A stretch of 64,000 nucleotides of DNA from the NCBI GenBank assembly GCA_040755395.1, contig JBFMAX010000003.1:62001-126000 (forward strand), written 5' to 3'. The stretch comes from Nitrospirota bacterium (GTDB lineage Bacteria > Nitrospirota > Nitrospiria > Nitrospirales > Nitrospiraceae). The notes below the pieces were generated by a model. The model did not search any database. It saw only the letters and a program-made list of their open reading frames with translations, and was not told where the DNA came from. The position numbers and the translations under genes were made by a program. Within the stretch, counting starts at the first letter, position 1. Each line of letters starts with the position of its first letter. Below, one piece after another: positions 7,606 through 15,025 of this stretch.

Positions 7606-8295
7606 TCAGGCGGGCGGTGATCCGGGATGGTAGGCGATCGCGAGGGCCTCCAGACGGGTGTGGGCGCCGAGCTTGGCGAGGATATGCTGGATGTGGTTCC
7701 GCACGGTCGCCGTGCTGATACACAGCACATCGGCGATCTGCCGAGTGGTGTGGCCGGCCGCCAGATGCCGCAGCACCTCTCTCTCGCGTTCGCTCAAGGA
7801 CAGCGTCTGTGGAATCTCCGCGGACTCGGACCGCGGCGAGGCGGCGGCCGGGTTGAGCTCATGGCGCGCCTGTTCCACCGGAGCAGACACGACCATGTGG
7901 AGCTCGTTCACGAGCCGGCGCACCTTGGCAAGGGCGGTGATGTCGCGGAACAGATGTGCGCGCAGGAAGCGTGACCTTTTGCGAGTCGGCACCGGAAACG
8001 AACTGACGTTGATCCACACGCGGCGGCCGGCTTTGGTCTGGGTCCGCATATCGAAATGGCGGACTGCGCCGCCCCGGGCCAGTTGGGCGCCGATCGCGCA
8101 GGTGGGCGAGCAGAGGGGATGACCGCCCGGTGCCGTGCCGCAGAGGACTTCATGGCACGGGCGCCCGACGACGTCCCGGGCGCGGAACCCCAGCAGACGC
8201 TCGGCGGCTCGATTCCAATAGATGATCGTGCCACGCTCATCGACCACCATCGCCGCATCGGCCGCCCGTTCGAGCATGGCGGTAAGCAGCTTCAT
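7606..8295 (-). CDS. PAS-LuxR transcriptional regulator with a four-cysteine PAS insert
   Basis: 229 residues. An N-terminal PAS domain (ERAADAAMVVDERGTIIYWN) is followed by a Cys cluster with spacing C-x4-C-x9-C-x3-C (CHEVLC ... CSPTC). The rest of the PAS fold ends with FRDITALAKV, then a linker, then a C-terminal LuxR/NarL helix-turn-helix (LSEREREVLRHLAAGHTTRQ) of about 65 residues. There is no receiver domain, so the PAS region is probably the sensor. Four cysteines in such a domain could hold an iron-sulfur cluster or zinc, or act as a thiol switch; this is inference. It lies upstream of the YHDVSRH cluster on the same strand, its likely target. Confidence 0.82.
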   Translation of the reverse strand: MKLLTAMLERAADAAMVVDERGTIIYWNRAAERLLGFRARDVVGRPCHEVLCGTAPGGHPLCSPTCAIGAQLARGGAVRHFDMRTQTKAGRRVWINVSSFPVPTRKRSRFLRAHLFRDITALAKVRRLVNELHMVVSAPVEQARHELNPAAASPRSESAEIPQTLSLSEREREVLRHLAAGHTTRQIADVLCISTATVRNHIQHILAKLGAHTRLEALAIAYHPGSPPA

Positions 8296-8735
8296 GGGCA
8301 GCCCTCACCACTAGCTGTGGGTGAGCAAGGATAGTGCCACCTCAAGAAGATGACGGGTCTCGCGACTCGCTGGCCCATAATTCCCTTAATTTCTTCGGTC
8401 CTCATTGCCTGAACCAAGCCCGGACGGCTGTTCGGTGTTGGCTACCAGCTATTGGCGTTTGGCGAGGATGGGGAGTCCTGGGACAGGCGATCGAACGGAC
8501 TCTGTGGCGGAACGCGACAAAGAATAAGTGGATGTTGGGAAAGCAAACCTGTCGCTGGGATCCCGAACGCCTGCGAGAAAGCCGAACTCTTGGAAATCGG
8601 CAAAGGGATAGCAGAGCGACACCCGACGGCATGTATCTTGTAGTCAGATCGGTCGTGAAGAAGGGGAGGGCACCGGCTCGCGATCAAGCAGGCTGGAGCC
8701 GTTCCTAGAGCCGTGGTCATCGATGGAGGAATGAG
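8296..8735. other. Intergenic region, divergent promoters
   Basis: 440 bases between the PAS-LuxR gene and the CBS pair, transcribed away from each other. I see a short heptad piece (GGCTACCAGCTATTGGCG, 8440-8457) and a GGAGG ribosome site just before 8736. No convincing gene is present; open frames here lack ribosome sites and domain character. Confidence 0.4.
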
Positions 8736-9176
8736 ATGCAGGACGACAAACCCTCGGGGTTTCACCGGCTCATGGTTGCCCAAGTCATGGAGACGCAGGT
8801 CCAAGTGGCGCACCCGCAGACGAAAGCCGATGTCATCGCCTCGATGATGATCGAAGGGTTCGGCGCCGTGCCGGTCGTGGATGACCAAAAGCGGTTGATC
8901 GGCATCGTGAGCGAGCACGACCTGCTGGTTTCGCTCGACCGGAAGCAGAAGTGGAGCGAGGTGACGGCGCAGGACGTGATGGCGCGCAATCCGTACTCGG
9001 TTCGTCCGGAGATGGACATCGCGACGTTGGTCCACGTGCTGCGCGCCAGCGGCCTGATCCGCGTGCCGGTCGTCGATGTCCACGACAAGCTGATCGGCAT
9101 CGTGGCCCGGCGGGACGTGCTGCGCGCCTATCTGAGCGACGGGTCCGCCACGCGCGCTTCGGCAAAGGGGGCATGA
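8736..9176 (+). CDS. Two-CBS-domain protein
   Basis: 146 residues behind a GGAGGAATGAG ribosome site. Two CBS modules: MVAQVMETQVQVAHPQTKAD... ending GIVSEHDLL, and TAQDVMARNPYSVRPEMD... ending GIVARRDVL. It ends in a TGA that overlaps the ATG of the next CBS gene by four bases, so the two are translationally coupled. The two products may pair as a hetero-oligomer, since CBS dimers form discs. No catalytic domain is present. Likely an adenine-nucleotide sensor for an unidentified partner. Confidence 0.85.
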   Translation: MQDDKPSGFHRLMVAQVMETQVQVAHPQTKADVIASMMIEGFGAVPVVDDQKRLIGIVSEHDLLVSLDRKQKWSEVTAQDVMARNPYSVRPEMDIATLVHVLRASGLIRVPVVDVHDKLIGIVARRDVLRAYLSDGSATRASAKGA

Positions 9177-9610
9177 TGCGCAAGAGCGAATTCATCGATT
9201 GGGCGTGCGATCCGGCAACCCTAACGGCGGCGCAACTCATGCAGGACGCGCTATTCACCTGCACGCCCCGTACGGATGTCCTGTCGATCGTCCGCATCAT
9301 GACCAAGTGGAACTTCGGCAGCCTGCCCGTTGTAGAAGAAGACCGGACGCTGGTCGGGTTGGTGAGCGAGTATGACGTGCTCCAGGCGGTGATCGAGGGG
9401 AGGGATTTGCGGAAAATCTCGGCGGCGGACATTATGACTCGGCAGGTCCTCTCCGTGACCGAGGACATGAATTTGGTCCAGATCGCCAATCTTTTCCAGG
9501 ATCGGTATGTCACTCGGCTCCCGGTGGTACGGGACAAAAAACTCGTGGGGCTCGTGGCCAGGCGGGACCTGCTGTTCGGTTATGCGAAGGCCTGCCAGTA
9601 CTGGTCCTGA
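9173..9610 (+). CDS. Two-CBS-domain protein, paralogue of the 4196-4633 protein
   Basis: About 145 residues (MRKSEFIDWACDP...), with ATGATG start overlapping the stop of the preceding CBS gene. The tandem CBS modules read TAAQLMQDALFTCTPRTD... with GLVSEYDVL, and SAADIMTRQVLSVTEDMN... with GLVARRDLLFGY. It aligns end to end with the protein at 4196-4633, including the N-terminal CDP and C-terminal FGYxKAxxYW, so the pair arose by duplication about 5 kb apart and on opposite strands. Confidence 0.85.
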   Translation: MMRKSEFIDWACDPATLTAAQLMQDALFTCTPRTDVLSIVRIMTKWNFGSLPVVEEDRTLVGLVSEYDVLQAVIEGRDLRKISAADIMTRQVLSVTEDMNLVQIANLFQDRYVTRLPVVRDKKLVGLVARRDLLFGYAKACQYWS

Positions 9611-9620
9611 CTCGAAGCTC

Positions 9621-9779
9621 ATGAAGAAACGTCGGATAAAACTCCCGATCAGGCTCAAGGCCAAGCCGACAAAGCCGCACAGCACCAAAAAAGGCGCACG
9701 AGGCTACAGTCGCACGGAAGCAAAAGCGCTGCTGCGGGAAGAAGCGAGACAAGCCGAGGATCAAGGTCGAAACGGGTGA
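9621..9779 (+). CDS. Small basic protein, hypothetical
   Basis: A 52-residue ORF (MKKRRIKLPIRLKAKPTKPH...) with over 30 percent Lys and Arg and the segment KKGARGYSRTEAKALLREEA. It begins 11 bases after the upstream CBS stop. There is no strong ribosome site, so translation may depend on coupling to that gene. The composition suggests nucleic-acid or ribosome binding, but I recognise no family. Confidence 0.45.
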   Translation: MKKRRIKLPIRLKAKPTKPHSTKKGARGYSRTEAKALLREEARQAEDQGRNG

Positions 9780-9817
9780 TCGTCTGTTCACCCGAGGAGA
9801 GAGAAGGAGGGATCGCG

Positions 9818-10336
9818 ATGGCAAAGAAAGAAATGGCGAAGAAAGAGAAGGAGTCGAAGGCGCTGGTTCCCAAGCGGCCGGCCGAGCTTGTCCCCAGATG
9901 GGAAGACATCGACCGGTGGTTCGATCGCATGGCTGAAGAGTTCTGGCGACACCCGTTCCCGAGTCTATTCAGGCCGGAGCGCTGGTGGCCCGAATCGCTG
10001 GTCCCGCTGCGAGCGCCCTCGATCGATGTCTATGAGGGGAAGGATGAGGTCGTGGTCAAGGCCGATGTGCCGGGCATGGTCAAGGAGGACATTGAAGTCA
10101 CACTCTCGGGCGAAACCTTGACCATCAAGGGAGAAAAGAAAGAGGAGAAAGAAGTCAAGGAACAGGATTATCGCCGCCGGGAACGGTCTTACGGAGCCTT
10201 CGTCCGGAGCGTGGCGTTGCCGTGCGAGGTGAAACCCGAGGAGATCAAGGCGTCGCTCAAGGAAGGGGTGCTGGAGATTCACCTGCCCAAGACGGAAGAG
10301 GCCAAGAGAAAGGCGATCACCGTAAAGATCGATTGA
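9818..10336 (+). CDS. Hsp20 small heat-shock protein
   Basis: The ATG at 9818 follows AAGGAGG with seven-base spacing; an in-frame Met upstream at 9776 lacks a site. The 172-residue product has a Lys-rich N-terminus, a Trp/Phe-rich N-terminal arm (FDRMAEEFWRHPFPSLF), then a complete alpha-crystallin domain from about residue 65 (SIDVYEGKDEVVVKADVPGM) with the signature GVLEIHLPK and a C-terminal ITVKI tail. It is an ATP-independent holdase for unfolding proteins. A truncated GYD reading frame lies immediately downstream in the same frame, showing a past rearrangement next to its stop codon. Confidence 0.92.
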   Translation: MAKKEMAKKEKESKALVPKRPAELVPRWEDIDRWFDRMAEEFWRHPFPSLFRPERWWPESLVPLRAPSIDVYEGKDEVVVKADVPGMVKEDIEVTLSGETLTIKGEKKEEKEVKEQDYRRRERSYGAFVRSVALPCEVKPEEIKASLKEGVLEIHLPKTEEAKRKAITVKID

Positions 10337-10339
10337 ACC

Positions 10340-10531
10340 GTCTACGGTTCTCGGGCCCTGGACGCTTTCGACATTTTCGAGGCCACGGACAACGAAGCGG
10401 CCACCACGGTCGCATGACTCGTCCGATCCCTCGGGCATGTGACGGCGGAAACCTGGCTTGCCATGCCGTGGGATCGTTTCAAGACGATCACCAAGTCACT
10501 GAAGGAAGCGCGTGAAGTGGAGGAGGAATAG
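10340..10531 (+). pseudogene. GYD-domain protein remnant with in-frame stop
   Basis: Directly after the hsp20 stop and in the same frame, the translation reads LDAFDIFEATDNEAATTVA, then a TGA at 10415-10417, then LVRSLGHVTAETWLAMPWDR and FKTITKSLKEAR to a TAG at 10529. This is the C-terminal half of a GYD-domain protein (YDxFEATDNEAA ... GxVTxETxxAMPWxxF). The N-terminal half and start codon are missing and the frame is interrupted by TGA. The remnant ends in the ribosome site of the next gene. I infer a deletion fused it to the hsp20 3' end. Confidence 0.7.
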
Positions 10532-10532
10532 C

Positions 10533-11078
10533 ATGATCGGAAGCGGGCCTTGGATGCTGCGACGGGGCGCCGGGCTGGCATGTGGCCTGGCTCTGATGAT
10601 CGCCGGACAGGCGGCGGCCGAGGTGGATCTCATGCTCGGGTCCGAGGCTCAGGCGGAGGAGCAGGTTGTGAAGGACCTAGTGGCAGTGTTCGATAAGGCC
10701 GAGGCGGCGGTTCAAGCGCGCGATCTCGACGGCGTGATGGCGCTGTACTCGAAACGGTACAACTATCATGGGCTGCGGAAGTCGGATGCGCGTCGTATCT
10801 GGGAAGAGATCTTCGAATACCATCATAAGCTCCATTCGCGGCATCTCTTCACGGAAATCAAGACCGTGCATATGGACGGCGAGATACGGGCCGAGGTCAA
10901 ATGTACCGGGGTCCTCTGGGGCCTGTCGAACGAGACCGGCCAAAAGGTCACCGTCGACAGCTGGTTTGAGGAAACCCATTACCTGGTGAAGGAAGACGGC
11001 GTGTGGCGGATCATCGGCAACGCCGGCGCTGGGCCGGAGACACCGCGCTTCGGCCACGCGCCACATCCGCTGTTTTAA
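10533..11078 (+). CDS. Secreted NTF2-like (SnoaL/DUF4440-type) protein
   Basis: The ATG at 10533 is preceded by GGAGGAGGAATAGC. The 181-residue protein has a signal peptide (MLRRGAGLACGLALMIAGQAAA). A cone-shaped alpha+beta domain follows, of the kind in NTF2-like proteins: helices VVKDLVAVFDKAEAAVQARD, then GVMALYSKRYNYHG, and strands ending FEETHYLVKEDGVWRIIGN. The family includes enzymes and ligand-binding proteins, and no catalytic residues can be assigned. The conserved YNYHG, Trp and His residues line the usual pocket. Periplasmic location is inferred from the signal peptide. Confidence 0.75.
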   Translation: MIGSGPWMLRRGAGLACGLALMIAGQAAAEVDLMLGSEAQAEEQVVKDLVAVFDKAEAAVQARDLDGVMALYSKRYNYHGLRKSDARRIWEEIFEYHHKLHSRHLFTEIKTVHMDGEIRAEVKCTGVLWGLSNETGQKVTVDSWFEETHYLVKEDGVWRIIGNAGAGPETPRFGHAPHPLF

Positions 11079-11370
11079 CCCGCATTATTCATGACGGTTC
11101 GTCGCGCTGCACCCGTTGCACCGAAAGAGCAACGGGTACCCGGCAGACGCGTTGTGCTAGACCCATTGCAGCAAGAAGAGCAATGGGTACCCCCAAGCGC
11201 AGCCGCGAAGGAGGGAAGCATACTTGCAACAGTATGTTGACTGACTGAGTGGCGAGCACGCCTGTCGGAACAACGTATCCGCGTTTGCAGCAGAAGCGTT
11301 CAGGAATAATGCCGGTTAAGTGCGTTCAACCGATCCGGCGATGAACGCCGAACCGACGAGGAACGTTGCG
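11079..11370. repeat. Intergenic region with two small palindromes
   Basis: Contains two palindromic units in tandem. The first has ACCCGTTGC with GCAACGGGTACCC (about 11109-11140); the second has ACCCATTGC with GCAATGGGTACCC (about 11160-11192). The G to A change on one arm is matched on the other, so pairing is preserved. No gene is visible before 11371. Confidence 0.6.
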
Positions 11371-11682
11371 ATGATTGACTTGGATGGCATTGAGCGAGCG
11401 GCGCTGGATCGCTTGGCTCAGTTGATCAAAGAAGAAAAGAACGGAACGGCGCCGATAATTGATGAGCCGCGCGTGTTCCGCAGGTTGAACGGAGAGATTG
11501 TGGTGCCGGTCATCGTTCAAGCGGCTCACCCCGATATGTCTCTCGCCCTGTTGATGGCCCACAAGGCCGAGCAACTCTATAGGCAGACCGGATGCCGTTT
11601 CGTGCCGGCCCAGCGTCCGGCTCAAGATCCCGAGAAAGCCACGTACATCTGGGCCGACGGCGGCTGGCAGACGCTCCCGTAA
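11371..11682 (+). CDS. Hypothetical protein
   Basis: The Met at 11371 has GAGGA eight bases upstream; two earlier in-frame Met codons (11320 and 11341) lack sites. The 103-residue product (MIDLDGIERAALDRLAQLIK...) is soluble, with no signal or TM segment. It reads as an alpha/beta domain, including a helix with SLALLMAHKAEQLYRQTGC and a C-terminal strand TYIWADGGWQTL. I do not recognise it. It stands alone between repeat clusters. Confidence 0.55.
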   Translation: MIDLDGIERAALDRLAQLIKEEKNGTAPIIDEPRVFRRLNGEIVVPVIVQAAHPDMSLALLMAHKAEQLYRQTGCRFVPAQRPAQDPEKATYIWADGGWQTLP

Positions 11683-11938
11683 GAAGAGCGAATGGCAAAC
11701 AGCCAACAGCGAATAGCTGCCGGGTGCTCACTCGTCCCGACCTCCAGAGGCCACCTGTGACTTATCAGCAGAGATAAGGCTCGTTGTTACGAGAAAAGCC
11801 CACCCGCCGACACCGGCAAGACCGAGTTGACACCATTCCTGTTGCACAGTAGCTTGTCTTCATCTTCGATTGACCTCCGTCATCCCCGTCCTCTCTCCGC
11901 AAGATTGGTGGGAGAGGCAAGGTGAGGGTGAAGCTCCC

Positions 11939-12865
11939 ATGCCCTATGTAGGAACCAGACAGCAAGCCGGCTATCGAGCGCTGTTGCGGAGCGGCGGACT
12001 GTACGATCGCGTCGAGCAGGCAAGGGCGCGGCTCGCGTCCTGCCGGGTGTGTCCGCGCCATTGCGAGGTCAACCGGTTCGAGGGGGAATTGGGAACCTGC
12101 CTGGTCGGGGCCAAAGCGCTGGTCGCGAGCGCAGGACCGCACCATGGCGAGGAATTTCCGATTCGCGGCTGGTACGGCTCGGGCACGATCTTTTTCGCGA
12201 GCTGCAATCTCCGCTGCGTCTATTGCCAGAACTTCGACATCAGCCACCAACCGAACGGGGAAGAGCTGGAACCGGAGGCGTTGGCCGGCCTTATGCTCGA
12301 CTTGCAGGAGCAAGGCTGCCACAACATCAACCTCGTCAGCCCCTCGCATCAGGTCCCGCAGATTCTGGAAGGCTTGCTCGTCGCGGCCCAGCGCGGCCTG
12401 CGACTCCCTGTCGTGTACAACACCAGCGCCTACGACGACGTGGACATGCTCAGACTGCTGGACGGTATCGTGGACATCTACATGCCCGATCTGAAATATG
12501 CCGACGTCGACGTCGGCCGCCGATTGTCCAAGGTGCCTGACTACCCGCAGGCGGCGCAGGCCGCAATCAAGGAGATGCATCGGCAGGTCGGCGACCTAGT
12601 GTTGGACGACGAAGGACTGGCGGTGCGGGGTCTCCTGGTCCGCCATCTCGTGCTGCCGAACAATCTCGCCGGGACGGCCGAAGTGATGCGGTTCCTGGCC
12701 GAGGAGATCTCCCGGGACACGTACGTCAACGTCATGGACCAGTACCACCCGGCCGCCAAAGCGACCCGCCATCCGCAGTTGAACCGCGTGGTCATGTACA
12801 GCGAAGTGGACGAAGCCATGCGCCTGGCGCGCGAAGCCGGCCTGTGGCGGCTGCACGAGGAATAA
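11939..12865 (+). CDS. Radical SAM protein, PflA/AmmeMemoRadiSam type
   Basis: 308 residues starting MPYVGTRQQAGYRALL. The upstream in-frame extension is translated repeat DNA, so the start is placed at 11939. Near the N-terminus is a four-Cys set (C35, C38, C42, C54), then the radical SAM motif CNLRCVYC (C89, C93, C96) that binds the 4Fe-4S cluster. A TIM-barrel body (NINLVSPSHQVPQIL, VYNTSAYDDVDMLR, DIYMPDLKYAD) and the C-terminal NVMDQYHPA segment match the COG1313 group related to pyruvate formate-lyase activases. Substrate is unknown. No MEMO or AMMECR1 partner and no glycyl-radical enzyme is encoded in the window. Confidence 0.85.
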   Translation: MPYVGTRQQAGYRALLRSGGLYDRVEQARARLASCRVCPRHCEVNRFEGELGTCLVGAKALVASAGPHHGEEFPIRGWYGSGTIFFASCNLRCVYCQNFDISHQPNGEELEPEALAGLMLDLQEQGCHNINLVSPSHQVPQILEGLLVAAQRGLRLPVVYNTSAYDDVDMLRLLDGIVDIYMPDLKYADVDVGRRLSKVPDYPQAAQAAIKEMHRQVGDLVLDDEGLAVRGLLVRHLVLPNNLAGTAEVMRFLAEEISRDTYVNVMDQYHPAAKATRHPQLNRVVMYSEVDEAMRLAREAGLWRLHEE

Positions 12866-12908
12866 AGACGGGATGGTGAACTCGGCCTGCTCCGGAATTA
12901 AGGGAGGC

Positions 12909-13146
12909 GTGCCGGAGAAAAGGGGTCGTGCCGGAGAAAAGGGGTCGGGAGTCTTTCTTGGCCCTCACGTTCCGACTCAGTGGAACAGGAGACATTGTCG
13001 GGGGAACCAAAGAACTACGCTCTCTTGTTCCAGCGATTACGCTCTTCCGCTGCAGTCCCTGTATCCGAGGATGCACGCACGAACAAAGACTCCCGACCCC
13101 TTTTCACGCCATCGACCCCTTTTCACGCGACCCCTTTTCACGCCAT
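12909..13146. mobile_element. MITE-like element with 20-bp perfect inverted repeats and flanking direct repeats
   Basis: AAAAGGGGTCGGGAGTCTTT at 12937-12956 is matched exactly by its reverse complement at 13085-13104, about 128 bases away. Outside the left arm is a tandem duplication of a GTGCCGGAGAAAAGGGGTC unit (12909-12946). Outside the right arm are three CGACCCCTTTTCACG units (about 13094-13146). No transposase is encoded, and short ORFs across it look non-coding. The layout fits a non-autonomous element or a REP-type palindrome mobilised in trans. Confidence 0.65.
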
Positions 13147-13410
13147 CACAAGCACGTTCGCGATGATCTCCGTGCATCTTCCGGTCCAACGCTCGCGGAA
13201 GCGTTGCGCGAAGCCGCCTCCCTTGTGAAGCGTATACGGGAATGAGCCCCGGCACATTTCTGCGGTTCCGTCCCTGACTTTGCAACATCCTCCGCCGGGC
13301 GCGCATGCCAGCCACACCAGTGATGGAATCAAACGGGGCCGGGAACATTGATGCGATTGTTGGGGATAGGGCAAGACCTCCTGACGTAGACGAACTTTGA
13401 CGATGCGGCG

Positions 13411-13716
13411 CTAGGCAGAGACGTCGATGTCTTCGACCCGACTGCTGGGTGGGGGAATTGATAAACCGTCGGCTCGTCATCCTTCCAGGTGAAAGTCAAT
13501 GGCCTTGCGAATGAGTTTCTCGGTTTCCTCGACGGTGGCGCCTGTCGCCACGCAACCGGGCAAATCGGACACGTACGCGGCATAGTTTGATCGTGCCTTT
13601 TCGATCACGACGTTGTAGCGGATAGTCTTTCCCTCACTTCTTCCATCCAGCTTGCTCGAAGATACAGCCAGACGCTCCCCGTGCTCCCCACACTTGTCAA
13701 TCGCTTCACGCTTCAC
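13411..13716 (-). pseudogene. HicB-family antitoxin with an in-frame stop
   Basis: The translation contains TIRYNVVIEKARSNYAAYVS, then DLPGCVATGATVEETEKLI and AIDFHLEG: the HicB partial RNase-H fold with its DLPGCV signature. A TGA at 13479-13477 stops it, but the same frame continues RADGLSIPPPSSRVEDIDVS to a TAG at 13411, the C-terminal tail normal HicB proteins have. The gene therefore carries one premature stop. The N-terminus before GKTIRY is atypical, and no hicA toxin gene is recognisable upstream. The protein normally neutralises HicA mRNA interferase and represses its own operon. Decay after loss of hicA is the simplest reading. Confidence 0.65.
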
Positions 13717-13741
13717 GAGGAACGCCTCACGCGGGGGAAAG

Positions 13742-14242
13742 TTACCAGCGGTGGTCCCAGTAGCCGCGATGCCCGAACAACCGTGGACCCCGGTAGAAGT
13801 TGAAGCTGGGGCCGAAGTACGGTGGGCCGTAGATCCACGGGCTGCCCAAGTACAGCGAGAAGCCTACCGAGGGATACCCATAGGAGTATGCATACCAATA
13901 TGGGTAGGCATATGGGATGACCGGTGCGACGGTCACGGGAGGGGGCGCGGATTGGCGTTCCTGGCTGGCGGCCGCCGTTTGACGGTCAACCTGTTCTTTC
14001 AGTTGGGCGACCGTGTCTTGTTGCGCCTTCAGTTGGCCTTCCAGCTTCGCAATCTTCTCGCCCTGGATTTCGATCAAGGTTCGGACGCAGCGCGCCTGCG
14101 CCTCTCCCGTGTACCCTGAGCATTCCCAGGGCACTTCCGCGTCGGTCGCCCCTGCCGGGAATGCGGAGAGGAGAACCCCTGTCCCCACTCCCCACGCAAG
14201 CAAGACAGCCCAGCGCCGTCGCCCATTCTGAGAGGATTCCAT
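13742..14242 (-). CDS. Exported protein with coiled coil and Tyr/Gly/Pro-rich tail
   Basis: 166 residues, start supported by GAGGA five bases upstream. A signal peptide (AVLLAWGVGTGVLLSAFPAGA) is followed by a short segment with two cysteines (WECSGYTGEAQARC), which could form a disulfide. Next is a coiled coil (LIEIQGEKIAKLEGQLKAQQ onward, about 40 residues), and the last 60 residues are low-complexity, rich in Tyr, Pro, Gly and Phe (PYAYPYWYAYSYGYP). This is the general pattern of small periplasmic/outer-membrane-associated proteins with sticky C-termini. No family assigned. Confidence 0.65.
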   Translation of the reverse strand: MESSQNGRRRWAVLLAWGVGTGVLLSAFPAGATDAEVPWECSGYTGEAQARCVRTLIEIQGEKIAKLEGQLKAQQDTVAQLKEQVDRQTAAASQERQSAPPPVTVAPVIPYAYPYWYAYSYGYPSVGFSLYLGSPWIYGPPYFGPSFNFYRGPRLFGHRGYWDHRW

Positions 14243-14547
14243 AAGAGTCCTCGTGGGACGTTCCGTAGGTTCCTCCCTTCTTGCCGGCTCATCTATAACG
14301 TACCACGCGTCCGGGTGCTAGAACAGGCCCCTCCATTGCATTGAGAGGAGCTAATAACGAGTAGCGAATAGCAAATAGCTGTCAGCTTAACCCCTCCTTC
14401 GCAAGGAGCGGCAAGGGGAGGTAGAGGTGTGACCGGTTGTGCCAACAATGCGACGGGGTTACGGCCGAAAGCTTTGTGTTGGAAAGAGCGGACGTGGCGG
14501 CGGTCTGTGATGGAGGGTTTGAGACGATGTCGATCGCAGGTATCGGC
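14243..14547. repeat. Intergenic region with heptad array and REP-like hairpin
   Basis: Holds the heptad array GAGTAGCGAATAGCAAATAG (array span about 14349-14388) and an adjoining GC hairpin (CCCCTCCTTCGCAAGGAGCG, about 14391-14410). The remainder to 14547 shows nothing I can support. Confidence 0.5.
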
Positions 14548-14733
14548 TTATGACAGGACGCCTTCGAGCTCCGCCTCGTCTACGATATTTCGGCCCTGGG
14601 TGTGTGCGACAATGCCGTAGTAGATCGCCTGGGCGCTCTCCGACCAGCTCGAGTCGATCGGCAGGCCTCGAAAGGCGGCTTCGGCGGCTTTCTTCTCGTC
14701 AAAACTGAGTGTGCGGTTCTGATTCGGCGCCAT
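14548..14733 (-). CDS. Small conserved-looking hypothetical protein
   Basis: The Met at 14733 (MAPNQNRTLSFDEKKAAEAA) is chosen because GAGGAAC lies just upstream; the longer frame to 14781 has no site. The 61-residue soluble protein has the segments AFRGLPIDSSWSESAQAIYY and GIVAHTQGRNI. Two short amphipathic helices are likely. I have an impression that similar small ORFs occur in other bacteria but cannot name a family or function. Confidence 0.55.
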   Translation of the reverse strand: MAPNQNRTLSFDEKKAAEAAFRGLPIDSSWSESAQAIYYGIVAHTQGRNIVDEAELEGVLS

Positions 14734-15025
14734 GTTCCCTGTTCCTCGTGACCCTATCGGCAGTGTTCTGTCTGTACCCATCCTATCCGATAAGCAACTC
14801 CTTTGCCACTGTGAGAGCGAATTCTGATGGCGGAGCGCTCTTCCTGAACCATCAAGGAGTTGCGATCCAACATGGTTTCAAAGAGACGGAGAGGGGGGAA
14901 ACAGGCCACATGCAGCCGACAGTGAAATGGCAAAATGCCCCAGAATGCTGACGGCCATGCTGTCCGGCTTCGGTGGCCGCGGTAAGACCTTGGATGGTAC
15001 GCTGGGGCAACAGTGGGGGCTGACC

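Noticed and set aside
12866-13476. Short plus-strand ORFs (for example 12928-13245) as genes
   Set aside because: They run through perfect inverted and direct repeats of the MITE-like element and lack ribosome sites.
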